Source: Colwellia sp. M166
Lineage (GTDB): Bacteria > Pseudomonadota > Gammaproteobacteria > Enterobacterales > Alteromonadaceae
NCBI RefSeq assembly: GCF_024585285.1
Contig: NZ_CP040755.1
Location: 3,224,001 to 3,288,000 of the forward strand
Length of the DNA: 64,000 nt
Reading direction: 5' to 3'
Shown: positions 17,743 to 27,331 of the stretch, in pieces
Numbering within the stretch: the stretch's first letter is position 1
Layout of the letters: the number at the start of each line of letters is the position of its first letter
The notes under the pieces: model-generated
The model's database searches: none
The model's input: the letters and a program-made list of their open reading frames with translations, nothing else
What the model was told of the DNA's origin: nothing
Made by a program: the position numbers and the translations under genes

Positions 17743-20262
17743 CTAATTTGATGAAATTAATTGTCGCTCTGTGAGGCGTTCAGTAACGGCTTCAGCATTT
17801 TCTGGTATTGAATACAAATATCCTTGTATAACATCGCAGCCGTTAACCTTTAAAAAATTAGCTTGTTCAGCTGTTTCTACTCCTTCCCCGACTAAAGTTA
17901 AATCTAAGCCTTTGGCCATGGCAATAATGGATTTAATGATTTGGCATTGTTTGAGATCATTGGGTAGCTTCGAGATGAAGCTTGCATCAATTTTTAAGGT
18001 ATCAAAGGGTAATTGAGTTAAATAGCTTAAAGATGAAAAACCTGTGCCAAAATCATCAATTGAGTTTTTAATACCTAATTGTCGAATTTTTTGCAATGTT
18101 GAACTTGCATGTTTGATGTTTTCAATAAAACAATTTTCGGTGACTTCTATTTCAAGTAAAGCTGGTGATAAGCCGCTTTTTTGTAGTGCTAAATCAATAG
18201 AGTCAATTAAGTTGTGTTTAAAGTGTTGAGACGAAATATTGATAGCAATACGTCCACAGTCAAAATTCTGTTGTTGCCATATTTTTCTTTGTTGGCAGGC
18301 TTGTGTTAAAACCCATTTATCAATTTCAACTATTAATCCTAATTCTTCTGCCATAGGTATAAAGTGAGCAGGGGAGACGCGGCCAAGATCGGGATGATTC
18401 CAACGTAATAAGGCTTCAATTCCGACCACTTTTTGAGTAACACTATTTACCTGAAGCTGGTAATACAGTTCAAATTCATTTTTTTTCAATGCGCTGCGCA
18501 GAAAATTTTGGGTAATTAAACGTTCCATTGAAATGGTATTCATTTCAGGAGAATACAGTTGATATGAATTTCTTCCTTCATCTTTGGCTTTATACATGGC
18601 TGTATCTGCATGTTTGAGTAAAGCATCAGAGTCGAGACCATCTTCAGGATAAACAGATGCACCAATAGAGGAAGTGATCTGAAGTTCAAGTGTATCGAGT
18701 TGATGAGGTTCATTTAATACATTCGTTATCCGCTCGATAACACCAACAATATCTTTTAAAGATGTCATTTCTGTCAATAAAATAACAAACTCATCGCCGC
18801 CAAATCGAGAAACGGTATCACCTTCTTTAATACTACTTTGTATTCGCTTCGCTGTAGCGATTAATATTTCATCACCAATGTTATGCCCTAAACTATCATT
18901 AATCTGTTTAAATCGGTCGAGATCCAAAAATAGCACAGCAACTAATTGCTGATTCCTATGGGCGGTTGATAATGCAATTTCAAACCTATCATTAAAAAGT
19001 CGTCGATTGGGTAAGCCGGTCAGTTCATCATAAAAAGCAAGCGCATGAATTCTTTTTTCTGCAAGTTTTCTCTGCGTAATATCACTAAAAATTGCAGCAT
19101 AAAGTGGCTCTGGAGTATTACCGTCATTAATTTGCACTATGGTTAACCATTCAGGGTAGAGAGTACCACATTTTTTTTTGTTCCAAATTTCGCCTTGCCA
19201 TGTTTTATCTTCTAAAAGGCTCTGCCACATTTTCTGGTAAAACGCCTTGTCATGCTTGCCTGAGCTTAAAATATTTGATGATTTACCAATAACGTCTTCT
19301 TGTGTATAGCCTGTCAAGCGAGTAAAAGCGGCGTTTACTGACAAGATAATACTTTTGCCATTAGTTACCATTATACTGTCAAGGGATGACTCAATAATTT
19401 TTTCTGCAAACACTAAGTTTCTTTTAGATTGTTCCAGTGCATTATCTCGTTCAACTAAAACACTTTCCAATTTTTGAAAGTATGCAATTTCAAGATCAGA
19501 CAAAATGTGTTGTAACGAGAGCACTCCGGCAACTTCTTTTTGCGAGTTTTCGACAACTAAATGTCGAATTTTATGTTCTTGAAGGCATAGATAAGCTTGA
19601 TAGAGCGTGTCTTCTTCGTTGATCGTAATTAGCGGGTATACCGAAGAGGACCACGCATCACTATTATTGTATTTATCGGCGACAAGTCTTAATAAATCTC
19701 GTTCTGTGATAATGCCAAACTCATTTGTTTGATGATGACGAATAAGCGCTGATGTGCAATTATATTCAGACATAGCATTGGCAACAGCACTTATCGGAAG
19801 GTTGCCTAATATGATAGGTACTTTGGGATTATAATTGTCTTTAATTTTTCGCAAGCGAAGATAATGTTCAACTCCCTGTTTTTTAATCACGTCACTTTGA
19901 CTGACAATGCCCAGAGTTAGCTTTTCTGAATTGACCACTAATAAATGACGTACTCGATGGCGATGAAATGTCATGATAATTTCTTGCAAAGGCATTTGTT
20001 CATTTATAGTTATAACTGGTGCGCTCATAAACTTATAAATAGGCGAATCATAATAATTTATATCGCTGAAATTTAATTTTTTACTATCTGCTTCGGTCCA
20101 AATACCTATTACTTTTTCATTATCTTCAATAAGAATAGAACTGGTGTTTTTTTCTCTTATTTTCATTGCCGCTTGATAAATAGTGGTCATTTTTGAACAC
20201 GACAATAAATTTTTTTGTACTAAATCTTTTGCCATTATGTTTTTTTTACTATTTGAAATCAT
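17743..20262 (-). CDS. CBS-PAS-GGDEF-EAL signalling protein
   Basis: This is a cytoplasmic protein of about 839 residues with no membrane segment. Four CBS-type motifs fill the N-terminal ~270 residues as two pairs, followed by a short helix, a PAS domain (~280-400, with NAAFTRLTGYTQEDVIGK), GGDEF (SRFGGDEFVILL) and EAL (IEALLRWNHP, DDFGTGFSS, GEGVETAEQ). The catalytic blocks look intact; the RxxD inhibitory site is replaced by KEGD. CBS pairs usually bind adenine nucleotides, so energy state may set c-di-GMP output (inference). Start choice is uncertain: ATG 20262 is used, ATG 20235 (MAKDLVQKN) is possible, and neither has a clear ribosome site. Confidence 0.88.
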   Translation of the reverse strand: MISNSKKNIMAKDLVQKNLLSCSKMTTIYQAAMKIREKNTSSILIEDNEKVIGIWTEADSKKLNFSDINYYDSPIYKFMSAPVITINEQMPLQEIIMTFHRHRVRHLLVVNSEKLTLGIVSQSDVIKKQGVEHYLRLRKIKDNYNPKVPIILGNLPISAVANAMSEYNCTSALIRHHQTNEFGIITERDLLRLVADKYNNSDAWSSSVYPLITINEEDTLYQAYLCLQEHKIRHLVVENSQKEVAGVLSLQHILSDLEIAYFQKLESVLVERDNALEQSKRNLVFAEKIIESSLDSIMVTNGKSIILSVNAAFTRLTGYTQEDVIGKSSNILSSGKHDKAFYQKMWQSLLEDKTWQGEIWNKKKCGTLYPEWLTIVQINDGNTPEPLYAAIFSDITQRKLAEKRIHALAFYDELTGLPNRRLFNDRFEIALSTAHRNQQLVAVLFLDLDRFKQINDSLGHNIGDEILIATAKRIQSSIKEGDTVSRFGGDEFVILLTEMTSLKDIVGVIERITNVLNEPHQLDTLELQITSSIGASVYPEDGLDSDALLKHADTAMYKAKDEGRNSYQLYSPEMNTISMERLITQNFLRSALKKNEFELYYQLQVNSVTQKVVGIEALLRWNHPDLGRVSPAHFIPMAEELGLIVEIDKWVLTQACQQRKIWQQQNFDCGRIAINISSQHFKHNLIDSIDLALQKSGLSPALLEIEVTENCFIENIKHASSTLQKIRQLGIKNSIDDFGTGFSSLSYLTQLPFDTLKIDASFISKLPNDLKQCQIIKSIIAMAKGLDLTLVGEGVETAEQANFLKVNGCDVIQGYLYSIPENAEAVTERLTERQLISSN

Positions 20263-20274
20263 ACAAAAACTCAA

Positions 20275-20736
20275 GTTAGGCTGAATAACTAAATGAGCTT
20301 TATAGCATTAATTCGATGCATCATATAGATATATATCAAGTAAAAGTTAATTTGCATGCACGAGTAGTTGATGAATATTTCGAAAAATGCCATGGGCAAC
20401 ATGGCAGAGGTTAAGGCAATGTAAATAAGCATTTGCTAATACTCTGACTCAGGTAACAGTAACCTTGCGCTAGTTCCTCTATTTTGTCAGAGGTTAAATA
20501 TTTGCTTGCTATGCTAGGAAGTAAAAGTCGCTGATTTTTATTCGCTCAGATAACAAAGATTATGTGACGCTCTAAATGCTTTGATCTTGCAGCACTTTGT
20601 TAGTGAAAATTTATTTAATGTTGTATACCAACAAGATATTGCTTTGTCGCTTGCTGGTAAGAAAAGAGGCAAAGAAATACTTGTCGTGGCGCTCTAGTCG
20701 ACATAAATATTTCCTTAGTGTGGCTCAGCGTGTGTT
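20275..20736. other. Intergenic region without a supported gene
   Basis: About 460 bases upstream of the CBS-PAS-GGDEF-EAL gene and downstream of the PNPOx-reductase gene. A 69-codon plus-strand frame from 20597 has no ribosome site and runs through the palindromic repeat at its right end, so it is not called. The promoter for the signalling gene should lie at the left side. Confidence 0.5.
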
Positions 20737-20783
20737 TATACCCAAACCACTTGAAGATACAGGATTCAAGTGGCTTGGGTATA
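20737..20783. repeat. REP-like palindromic intergenic repeat overlapping a gene end
   Basis: A 19-base arm (TATACCCAAACCACTTGAA, 20737-20755) is matched at 18 of 19 positions by its inverted copy at 20765-20783, with a nine-base loop. Palindromes of the form TATACCCAA...TTGGGTATA are recurrent in intergenic DNA of Vibrio and Alteromonadales genomes as I recall. The right arm lies inside the end of the neighbouring minus-strand gene and provides its last codons and stop. Confidence 0.8.
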
Positions 20784-22811
20784 TAACTCTAAAACAAGCT
20801 GGTTAGTGCCTTTTGCTGGCACGGCGCAGCAGATGAGCACGTTGTTTTCAGCGATTTGAGCGCTGGGTTTTGTTCTATAAGTAACGGTGCCGGCGTGTAG
20901 CTTTACTGCACATGAACCACAATTTCCGCTTCGGCAGCTGTAAGGTGGCGATAGTCCTTGCGCTTCGGCTAACTCTAATAGTGTCGCTCCGCCTTTATGC
21001 CATTGCTGCTTAATATTTGCGTCGCGAAATTCTACTAGCGATGTTTCAGCTTCTTCAGCCATGTCATCTTGATGTGTTATGCGCCTTAAAGATGAAGGGC
21101 CAAATGTTTCGGCAAAAATGTCTTTATCGGCAACGCCGAGCTCAAGCAAGATGTCGTACATCGCTTGCATAAAGCTTTCGGGGCCACATAAAAAGTAATT
21201 ACTTGCCTTAATTAGCTCTAGGCTTCTCATGTTTTCTAATAAGGTTTGTTTGGAAATTCTTTTGCCAACAACGGGGTAATAAGCAATACTTTGAGCTGTC
21301 GCAGACTCTAATTGTTTGAAGTGATCATAGAAAGCAAGTTGCGCTTTTGTTTGAGCCGAATGAAATATACTGATGGGCCTTGTATTACGCGTTCTAATGC
21401 CTTCGACATAACTTTGCTGCGCCATTGAAATCATCGGTGTGATACCTACACCACCCGCTAATAATACCGCAGGTCGCTTGACTGAGGTGTCTAGCCAAAA
21501 ATTTCCTTGCGGGAATTTCGCCTCAATAAGTGCGCCAATAGCTAGGTTATGGTGTAAATGTAATGACGCTAAACCTTGCTCTTGACGCTTAACTGAAATG
21601 CGGTAAAGCGCATCATGAGGCGAACTCGATAATGTATAATTACGAATAAGCCAATTGTTTGTATTCGCTATAGCTGAGCTATTATCTAAATTGCTTTCTA
21701 AGCGAATAGTTAAGTGTTGGCCTGCTTTAAAAGGCACAAGTTCGCTTTTATCGTGTTTTTCTAGATAAAAGGATCGAATGTCAGTTGTTTCATCAATGAT
21801 CTTAACGATGCTAAATGAATGCCACATACTTGACTGCTTTTGAGCCATTTCAAGTTGTTTAGCTTGCGCCCAGTTACCTGTTAACAATGAGTTAGGTGAG
21901 TATTCGATTAGGCTGGCTCTGAAAGGTAAGGCATTTTTTATACTTAGCCCTTGCTCGACAATAAATTGCCAACCGCGCTCTGCGCCTTTGAATGAATTAA
22001 GCAGCGGATCATGTTCTGGCAGTATTGCTACTCGTCCAGATAGGAATAATAAATCACCGGTTTCAAAGTTAGGAAAGAGCAAACCCGCTTTTGGGTTCAG
22101 TAAGAAGTTACCCATGGTATTAAAAAAATTGTTCCCTGCGTAATCAGGGATGGTCAGGGTATTGCCAGCTACAGCAACAAAACCTGATTTTCCGCCACGA
22201 TGCGATACGTCTACGCCTTCAACATTTTTCGTATTTTTGGTGTTAACTGCGCTAGCGACAAAAAAAGTATCGGACTGGGAAATTACGCTTTTTGCATCAC
22301 TATCTAATGTTTTAAAATATGTTTTTTCCGCAGTCACATTGTCAACTTGGCGAAAGTCACGCGTTTGAATGTACTGTGGGCAATTGCCAAATGACTGCTC
22401 GACTTTAATGCTAAAATATTGCTCTGTAACGGCTGTTATTCGTGCATTTAAGCGGTTTCGTCTGCGTGTTGGTATTTCAATGCCCAAAAAGCCCAATGGC
22501 TGGCCAAGCTTTAGTGAGCTTGATAAAGGATCGCCAGTGATCGGTGTCGCTTTGATATCTACACTGGTAGGTGTTGTGGAATTCATAAAACCAGGTGAAC
22601 CCGGTAAGATAGAGGCCCAAGGTCTGCCTGCTTCGTCGACGCTACCAACAACAACAAAAGGCAGTTTGGCAAAAAAGTCACGGTGTTGCTCAGGCAAGTA
22701 AGAACGAACGACTTTGCGGCCAATAGTCGCCATTGCATCGGCTTTACCCACTCGCTGTTGCATGGCTTTTTCACCTGAATGAAAAGGTGATTTTTCTGAT
22801 GCATTAGACAT
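20766..22811 (-). CDS. PNPOx-like / ferredoxin reductase / 2Fe-2S fusion oxidoreductase
   Basis: The 681-residue protein joins three parts: an N-terminal flavin-binding split-barrel of the pyridoxamine 5'-phosphate oxidase type (~40-330), a ferredoxin-NADP reductase-like FAD/NAD module (~340-570, with NYTLSSSP and LLAGGVGITPMIS), and a C-terminal plant-type 2Fe-2S domain with C626, C631, C634 and C661 or C662. Electrons would flow NAD(P)H to FAD to the cluster and to a bound flavin or substrate. GAGG sits six bases before the start. It follows a GST gene divergent from a LysR regulator, suggesting an electrophile or xenobiotic role. The final five codons come from a palindromic repeat. Confidence 0.85.
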   Translation of the reverse strand: MSNASEKSPFHSGEKAMQQRVGKADAMATIGRKVVRSYLPEQHRDFFAKLPFVVVGSVDEAGRPWASILPGSPGFMNSTTPTSVDIKATPITGDPLSSSLKLGQPLGFLGIEIPTRRRNRLNARITAVTEQYFSIKVEQSFGNCPQYIQTRDFRQVDNVTAEKTYFKTLDSDAKSVISQSDTFFVASAVNTKNTKNVEGVDVSHRGGKSGFVAVAGNTLTIPDYAGNNFFNTMGNFLLNPKAGLLFPNFETGDLLFLSGRVAILPEHDPLLNSFKGAERGWQFIVEQGLSIKNALPFRASLIEYSPNSLLTGNWAQAKQLEMAQKQSSMWHSFSIVKIIDETTDIRSFYLEKHDKSELVPFKAGQHLTIRLESNLDNSSAIANTNNWLIRNYTLSSSPHDALYRISVKRQEQGLASLHLHHNLAIGALIEAKFPQGNFWLDTSVKRPAVLLAGGVGITPMISMAQQSYVEGIRTRNTRPISIFHSAQTKAQLAFYDHFKQLESATAQSIAYYPVVGKRISKQTLLENMRSLELIKASNYFLCGPESFMQAMYDILLELGVADKDIFAETFGPSSLRRITHQDDMAEEAETSLVEFRDANIKQQWHKGGATLLELAEAQGLSPPYSCRSGNCGSCAVKLHAGTVTYRTKPSAQIAENNVLICCAVPAKGTNQLVLELYTQAT

Positions 22812-22882
22812 ATTGGCCTCAAATTTTGTTAAATATTCTTCAATGATTGAGCTGATAAATACTGTGCAATTAAGCGGTTAAG

Positions 22883-23506
22883 TTATTTAGCAAGCTGGCC
22901 AACTTCAGTGGTTGGCATCGCTACAAAGCCATCTAAAGCTTCAATGTTTTTCAAAAGACGTTGAACGTTAGGGTATGGCGATAGCGACACGTTGCCTTCT
23001 GGTGCATGGGCGGTGTAGCTATAAATAGCAATATCAGCGATTGTTGGTGTATTACCAACAAGAAACTCACGACCTTGCATGTGCAGGTCTAATTGGCTGA
23101 GTGCTTTTGCGGCTATCTCCATTGTGTACTCGACATTTATTGGCGCATTAAATACAGTGATCAACCTCGCTGCTGCAGGTCCAAAAGCTAGGCTGCCAGC
23201 AGCTAAGGTGAGAAACTTTTGAATTTGGGCTTCAACAACCGGATCATTGGGTAAAAATGTTGGTGCATATTTTTTCGCTAGATAAACTAAAATGGCATTT
23301 GAGTCAGATACAACCACATTACCATCTTCAATAACCGGCACTTGGCCCAGTGGGTTTAGGGCGAGAAAAGGTGCTTCTTTGTGCTCTCCAGCAGGTAAGT
23401 CGATTAAATTTACTTGGTGTTTAATACCCGCTATCGCCGCAAATAATACAACTCGATGGGCGTGTCCTGATAGGGTAAAGCTATGAATTTTTACAGTGTT
23501 CGACAT
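22883..23506 (-). CDS. Glutathione S-transferase
   Basis: The 207-residue cytosolic GST has the thioredoxin-fold N-domain (KIHSFTLSGHAHRVVLFAAIAG, NPLGQVPVIEDG, the SDSNAILVYLAKKY glutathione-binding segment) and an all-helical C-domain ending with the N-capping motif (TIADIAIYSY). It lies 71 bases before the PNPOx-ferredoxin-reductase fusion on the same strand, so the two probably form an operon, and it is divergent from a LysR gene. The substrate is unknown. Confidence 0.9.
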   Translation of the reverse strand: MSNTVKIHSFTLSGHAHRVVLFAAIAGIKHQVNLIDLPAGEHKEAPFLALNPLGQVPVIEDGNVVVSDSNAILVYLAKKYAPTFLPNDPVVEAQIQKFLTLAAGSLAFGPAAARLITVFNAPINVEYTMEIAAKALSQLDLHMQGREFLVGNTPTIADIAIYSYTAHAPEGNVSLSPYPNVQRLLKNIEALDGFVAMPTTEVGQLAK

Positions 23507-23666
23507 GATTAATTCCTTGAGTATTGGGTAGGCAAAGTTGCTCGTTATCTTGTGAGTTAAATAGTAGAGCTAATGTTGTGTGTAGACAATATGGTGAAAT
23601 ATAGAATTACTATGTACAATATGTTCATAAAGGTGGTGCTAACCACAATCAAAAAGAGTAATCGTG

Positions 23667-24572
23667 ATGGACACCATTGATGGCATGCGTACTTTTGTTG
23701 CTGTGGCTAAGCAAAAGTCATTTACTAGCGGCGCTAAACTTATTGGCATTAGTACTAAACTGGCGAGCAAATACATTGGCCAACTAGAAGAACGGCTTGA
23801 CGCACAGTTGTTTCATCGTACAACGCGTAGTGTGACATTAACGGAAACAGGGCAGGCTTACTTTCTAAAATGTGTACCGGTATTAGAGCAATTTGCTGAA
23901 CTTGAAGATGTTGTTCAGCAGGGGCAGTCTGAACTTGCTGGCGTGATAAGAATAACCGCACCGACCGGCTTTGGTAGCACTAAGCTGGTTGAGGCATTAG
24001 CACCCTTTCAAAAAATGCACCCAAAAGTAAGTATCGATATGCGTTTGTCTGACCATATTGTCAGCATAGTTGATGAAGGAATTGATCTGGCTATTCGCTT
24101 TGGCAAACTGGAAGACTCAACCATGATCGCCAGAAAACTTATGGATATGCGTATTGTCGTCTTTGCCTCACCAGACTATTTAGCTGAATTTGGCAGGCCG
24201 AAACATCCGAGTGCTTTATCGACTCATAATTGTCTTTTACAACAGTTTAGTATTGAACCTCATCATTGGCAGTTTAAAATTGCTGGCGAGATGAAGTCTT
24301 ATCCGGTGATGGGCTCATATAGCGCAAACTCACCTCGTGCTGTTGCTCACATGGCGGCGGCTGGCTTAGGAATTGGTGCGGCACCAGCGTATGTGGTGGA
24401 GTCGTATATAAAAGAAGGCTCGTTAAAATTATTATTTGAAGATAACGAAGCGCGTATTATTCCGTTGCATGCGGTATACCCGTCCGGCAGACATTTACCT
24501 AAACGCATTCGAGTGCTAATAGAGCATTTAGCGATGGTGTTTAAAGCGTCTTCGCTTGGACCTAGAAACTAG
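23667..24572 (+). CDS. LysR-family transcriptional regulator
   Basis: The 301-residue protein has the N-terminal winged helix-turn-helix (~1-60, DGMRTFVAVAKQKSFTSGA then KYIGQLEERL and LFHRTTRSVTLTE) and a periplasmic-binding-type effector domain (~90-295). The ATG at 23667 is preferred over the GTG one codon earlier because AAGAG is well spaced from it. It is divergent from the GST/oxidoreductase pair, the classic LysR layout, and probably controls it. In the gap, ACAATATG occurs twice (23586 and 23616), 30 bases apart, possibly operator half-sites. Confidence 0.92.
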   Translation: MDTIDGMRTFVAVAKQKSFTSGAKLIGISTKLASKYIGQLEERLDAQLFHRTTRSVTLTETGQAYFLKCVPVLEQFAELEDVVQQGQSELAGVIRITAPTGFGSTKLVEALAPFQKMHPKVSIDMRLSDHIVSIVDEGIDLAIRFGKLEDSTMIARKLMDMRIVVFASPDYLAEFGRPKHPSALSTHNCLLQQFSIEPHHWQFKIAGEMKSYPVMGSYSANSPRAVAHMAAAGLGIGAAPAYVVESYIKEGSLKLLFEDNEARIIPLHAVYPSGRHLPKRIRVLIEHLAMVFKASSLGPRN

Positions 24573-24596
24573 AGCGCTTTAAACATCAATACTAGT

Positions 24597-26960
24597 TTAT
24601 CTATTTTGCAGGCGATTATAATCAAACAGTCCGGCTTTGAAAGGGTGCTGTTTTTTATTGTCAGCATGCACATTGTCGCTGTGTTGCCAAAAATTTGGAT
24701 TGGTTCTGCGTATCGCGTACTGGTCCATTAATTCTGCATAATCAGCTTCTGTGCTCAATGCCAACACGGCCTCAACATAACTCGATATTTGTGACTCGTT
24801 AATATTGATAAAAACGTCAGGATAAGCGCCAACTAAACCCTGTGTCACGGTAACTGTGTCTTGCTCAGGTAAACGATTATCGTCTTCACTGAGTAAACTG
24901 GTGATGTTGCTGTGGGCATTGTTTCTTAGCAGAGTGTAATAATGCGTTTTTTCAGCGCTTTGTATCGATAAAAAGCTGATCTGTGGTAGTAAAGTGGTTG
25001 GCCCACCGACCAAGTTTTGTAACTTTTCTAGCCCTTGGCGATGACTACTAGGCGTTTTTACACTCGATAGGTCATTTTCTGTCGCTAATACAGAGTCAAG
25101 TTTTTGCTCTAATAACTGATACAACTCTTGTTTGTATTGCGTGGTTTTATAATCAATACCAGAAGGCTGAGAGAATAACTTATGTGGGGCGAGTAAGTAC
25201 TCTTTCTGACTGTCTGACACGCCTTGATACCATTGGTTGAGTTCGGTTTTTCTTGTTTCTGGAGGAAGCAGTGCTAAAAAGTTGAATTCGCCTTCTATAC
25301 GCAAAAAATCCATATATAATCGGGTATTTAATTGATGACCAATATTGCCATAAACATCAAAGCCGGCGGCTAATAAATAATGAATACGCTCTAATAAGCC
25401 ATAGTCAATCACCCAAGATGTTTGCGGCGGACGTCCAACTAAACCTTTAACTACTGTTGCAGAGTCAATATGTCGAAAGACGGTTAATGCGGCATTAGGA
25501 TTCTCGCCGTCACCGGCCCAAATTTGATCTGTGGTTAAGTGCTCGCCACCAGGAAAGGCTTTATTCATGGTGATCGCTTTATCGTGCATGAATTTTCGTT
25601 GTAACTCAGAGTATTTTAACCAGTTAGTTAAAATGTAAGCATTGCTTTCAGCTGCTGAAGGTAGGGCTAATTGATCTTGCTGCGCGTTATAAAATGCCGA
25701 GTGTTCCTTAGCATTTTTTTCATTGGGATTAACAAAAAACACCCAAAAATGATCATTAATCACATTCAAGGCTACTTGGCCCCTACAGACCGGGCTTTTA
25801 ATGAAGTTCATGATGGTAAATTCTGCTTCTTCAAGCAAAAACTTATAACGCGCGATGGAAGGTATTTCTTCAAAAGCTTTGAATGGGTTAGAAGCAACTT
25901 CTGGCTTATACGAAGGTAAACGCGTGACTTGATAGTTGTCTTGTAAAAATAAGTGGGTATATTTTTTTAGTCGCTCGCTGTTTAACGCATACGGCATATG
26001 GGTTTTTTCTAATATTGTGCCACGCTCGCGCCAAAGTCGATAATAAACGCGTTCTACGCCAGGCTCGTCGTAAGGTCGGCGCGTGGCAATAATATCGATG
26101 GCTTGCCCTGGTGGTGTTGTTGAACGTACAACTTTAAAGAATTCTCCGGCAGGTAATTCAGAAAAATACAAGTGGGCAATAAACCAATGTTCGTACAAAT
26201 AACGGCTGACCAGTCTTTCTTTCAAGCTGTCACCATTTAAAAAGTTTTCCCACAGTGTCACTTGCTCACTATAAGTATTATCTAATGACGCTTTAGGGGC
26301 CATTTTTGCACCACTGCGTAGCCAATCTTGTAAAATTTTATCTTCTGGAGCTGAAAGTGCAGGTAAGCCAAACGGCATACCCCAATCTGGATAGTTTGTT
26401 ACGTAGCTGTCTACTTCAACGTCACTTGGGCATTGCTGTTGTCGGTCTAACGCGAAATTAAATTGCTTAGGTAAAAGCTGACCTTGAGGTAGGGGGTGTT
26501 GTTGCTTAAGGGCGAGTAATCTTGCCATAACACCGGTTGTTTGATTGACTGTAGCGCTTTGCTGTCGTTCGTTAATCACAGGATAAAAACCATTGTTGCG
26601 CCAAGCCGCGGTACTGTCTTGATCAATAAATAAACGTTGTGGTGTTTCTGCGATTAATCGCGTGCCGTCATAGACCAAAGTTTTATTTGCGCCACGATCG
26701 ATGCCCTCTGGGGCCGATAATTTTAATTGGCAAGGTGCATCGTAACAGCCATGACAGACCACACATCGATTTTCAATGATTGGTTGTACTTGCTCATGAT
26801 AAAAGGCCGCAGGGCTCGAATTTTCGACAACCATGCGTTGTTGAGGCTCAGCGATGCCAAACATGCCGTCAAAGTGATTATTAGCAATAACGGCACAACC
26901 GGCAAAAATTGTGATGATAACCATCAGCACAACAGTTTTTGATTTTGGAAGCATTTTCAT
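24597..26960 (-). CDS. cti: Fatty acid cis/trans isomerase Cti
   Basis: Cti is a periplasmic heme protein that turns cis-unsaturated membrane fatty acids into trans forms without breaking the double bond, stiffening the membrane under solvent or heat stress. The product is ~787 residues with a hydrophobic export segment (possible lipobox at FAGC) and a cytochrome c-type motif C66-VV-CH70, followed by GCYDAPC. A further family block includes DRQQQCPSDVEVDSYVTNYPDWGMPFGLPA. The ATG at 26960 is chosen: the longer TTG-started frame adds a segment that is not export-like. It is unlinked to other lipid genes here. Confidence 0.93.
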   Translation of the reverse strand: MKMLPKSKTVVLMVIITIFAGCAVIANNHFDGMFGIAEPQQRMVVENSSPAAFYHEQVQPIIENRCVVCHGCYDAPCQLKLSAPEGIDRGANKTLVYDGTRLIAETPQRLFIDQDSTAAWRNNGFYPVINERQQSATVNQTTGVMARLLALKQQHPLPQGQLLPKQFNFALDRQQQCPSDVEVDSYVTNYPDWGMPFGLPALSAPEDKILQDWLRSGAKMAPKASLDNTYSEQVTLWENFLNGDSLKERLVSRYLYEHWFIAHLYFSELPAGEFFKVVRSTTPPGQAIDIIATRRPYDEPGVERVYYRLWRERGTILEKTHMPYALNSERLKKYTHLFLQDNYQVTRLPSYKPEVASNPFKAFEEIPSIARYKFLLEEAEFTIMNFIKSPVCRGQVALNVINDHFWVFFVNPNEKNAKEHSAFYNAQQDQLALPSAAESNAYILTNWLKYSELQRKFMHDKAITMNKAFPGGEHLTTDQIWAGDGENPNAALTVFRHIDSATVVKGLVGRPPQTSWVIDYGLLERIHYLLAAGFDVYGNIGHQLNTRLYMDFLRIEGEFNFLALLPPETRKTELNQWYQGVSDSQKEYLLAPHKLFSQPSGIDYKTTQYKQELYQLLEQKLDSVLATENDLSSVKTPSSHRQGLEKLQNLVGGPTTLLPQISFLSIQSAEKTHYYTLLRNNAHSNITSLLSEDDNRLPEQDTVTVTQGLVGAYPDVFININESQISSYVEAVLALSTEADYAELMDQYAIRRTNPNFWQHSDNVHADNKKQHPFKAGLFDYNRLQNR

Positions 26961-27234
26961 GGAAGAGGTTCTATTGGTGCATTGACGTAATATAAATTTA
27001 ATAACCAAACAATATAACAGAATGCCAAGGTTAAAGCCTATAGCAAATCAATTTTGAACGTATAATAGATAGCGCATAGAGATAGTCAAAGTTGCTTACT
27101 GATGTTTGCCTTCAATGGCAAACAGATTAATTTTTATAGCATTGAATTTTCAATAAACTCGCTATGAGTAAAATACAGAGCTTTACTTGCGCTGTGTTTG
27201 AACCCTGACTGAATAAAATAACTTATCTTGTTTG
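26961..27234. other. Intergenic region upstream of cti, no gene seen
   Basis: AT-rich sequence that should include the cti promoter. No open frame with a ribosome site and no shared repeat is visible until the element at 27235. Confidence 0.45.
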
Positions 27235-27327
27235 TAATACCAATTCTACTAATTTCTTTCCCACTCAGCGAGAATTAAAAGGCTTTTAAAATCACCCTTG
27301 GCAGCTAACTTAATAGACTTGCTATAA
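27235..27327. repeat. MITE-like repeat, copy A
   Basis: The element begins TAATACCAATTCTACTAA and ends ACTTAATAGACTTGCTATAA. Both ends and the inner TTTC-CC-CTCAG block recur at 29550-29610. The ends are imperfect inverted repeats of one another, as in small non-autonomous elements. Copy A is longer, with an extra ~30 bases in the middle. Confidence 0.65.
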
Positions 27328-27331
27328 AGTG

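Noticed and set aside
20597..20806. A 69-codon plus-strand frame in the gap beside the PNPOx-reductase gene
   Set aside because: It has no ribosome site and its last part is the palindromic repeat read as protein, a common artefact.
22369..22701. A 110-codon plus-strand frame under the PNPOx-reductase gene
   Set aside because: It is antisense to a well-supported gene and shows no recognisable domain.
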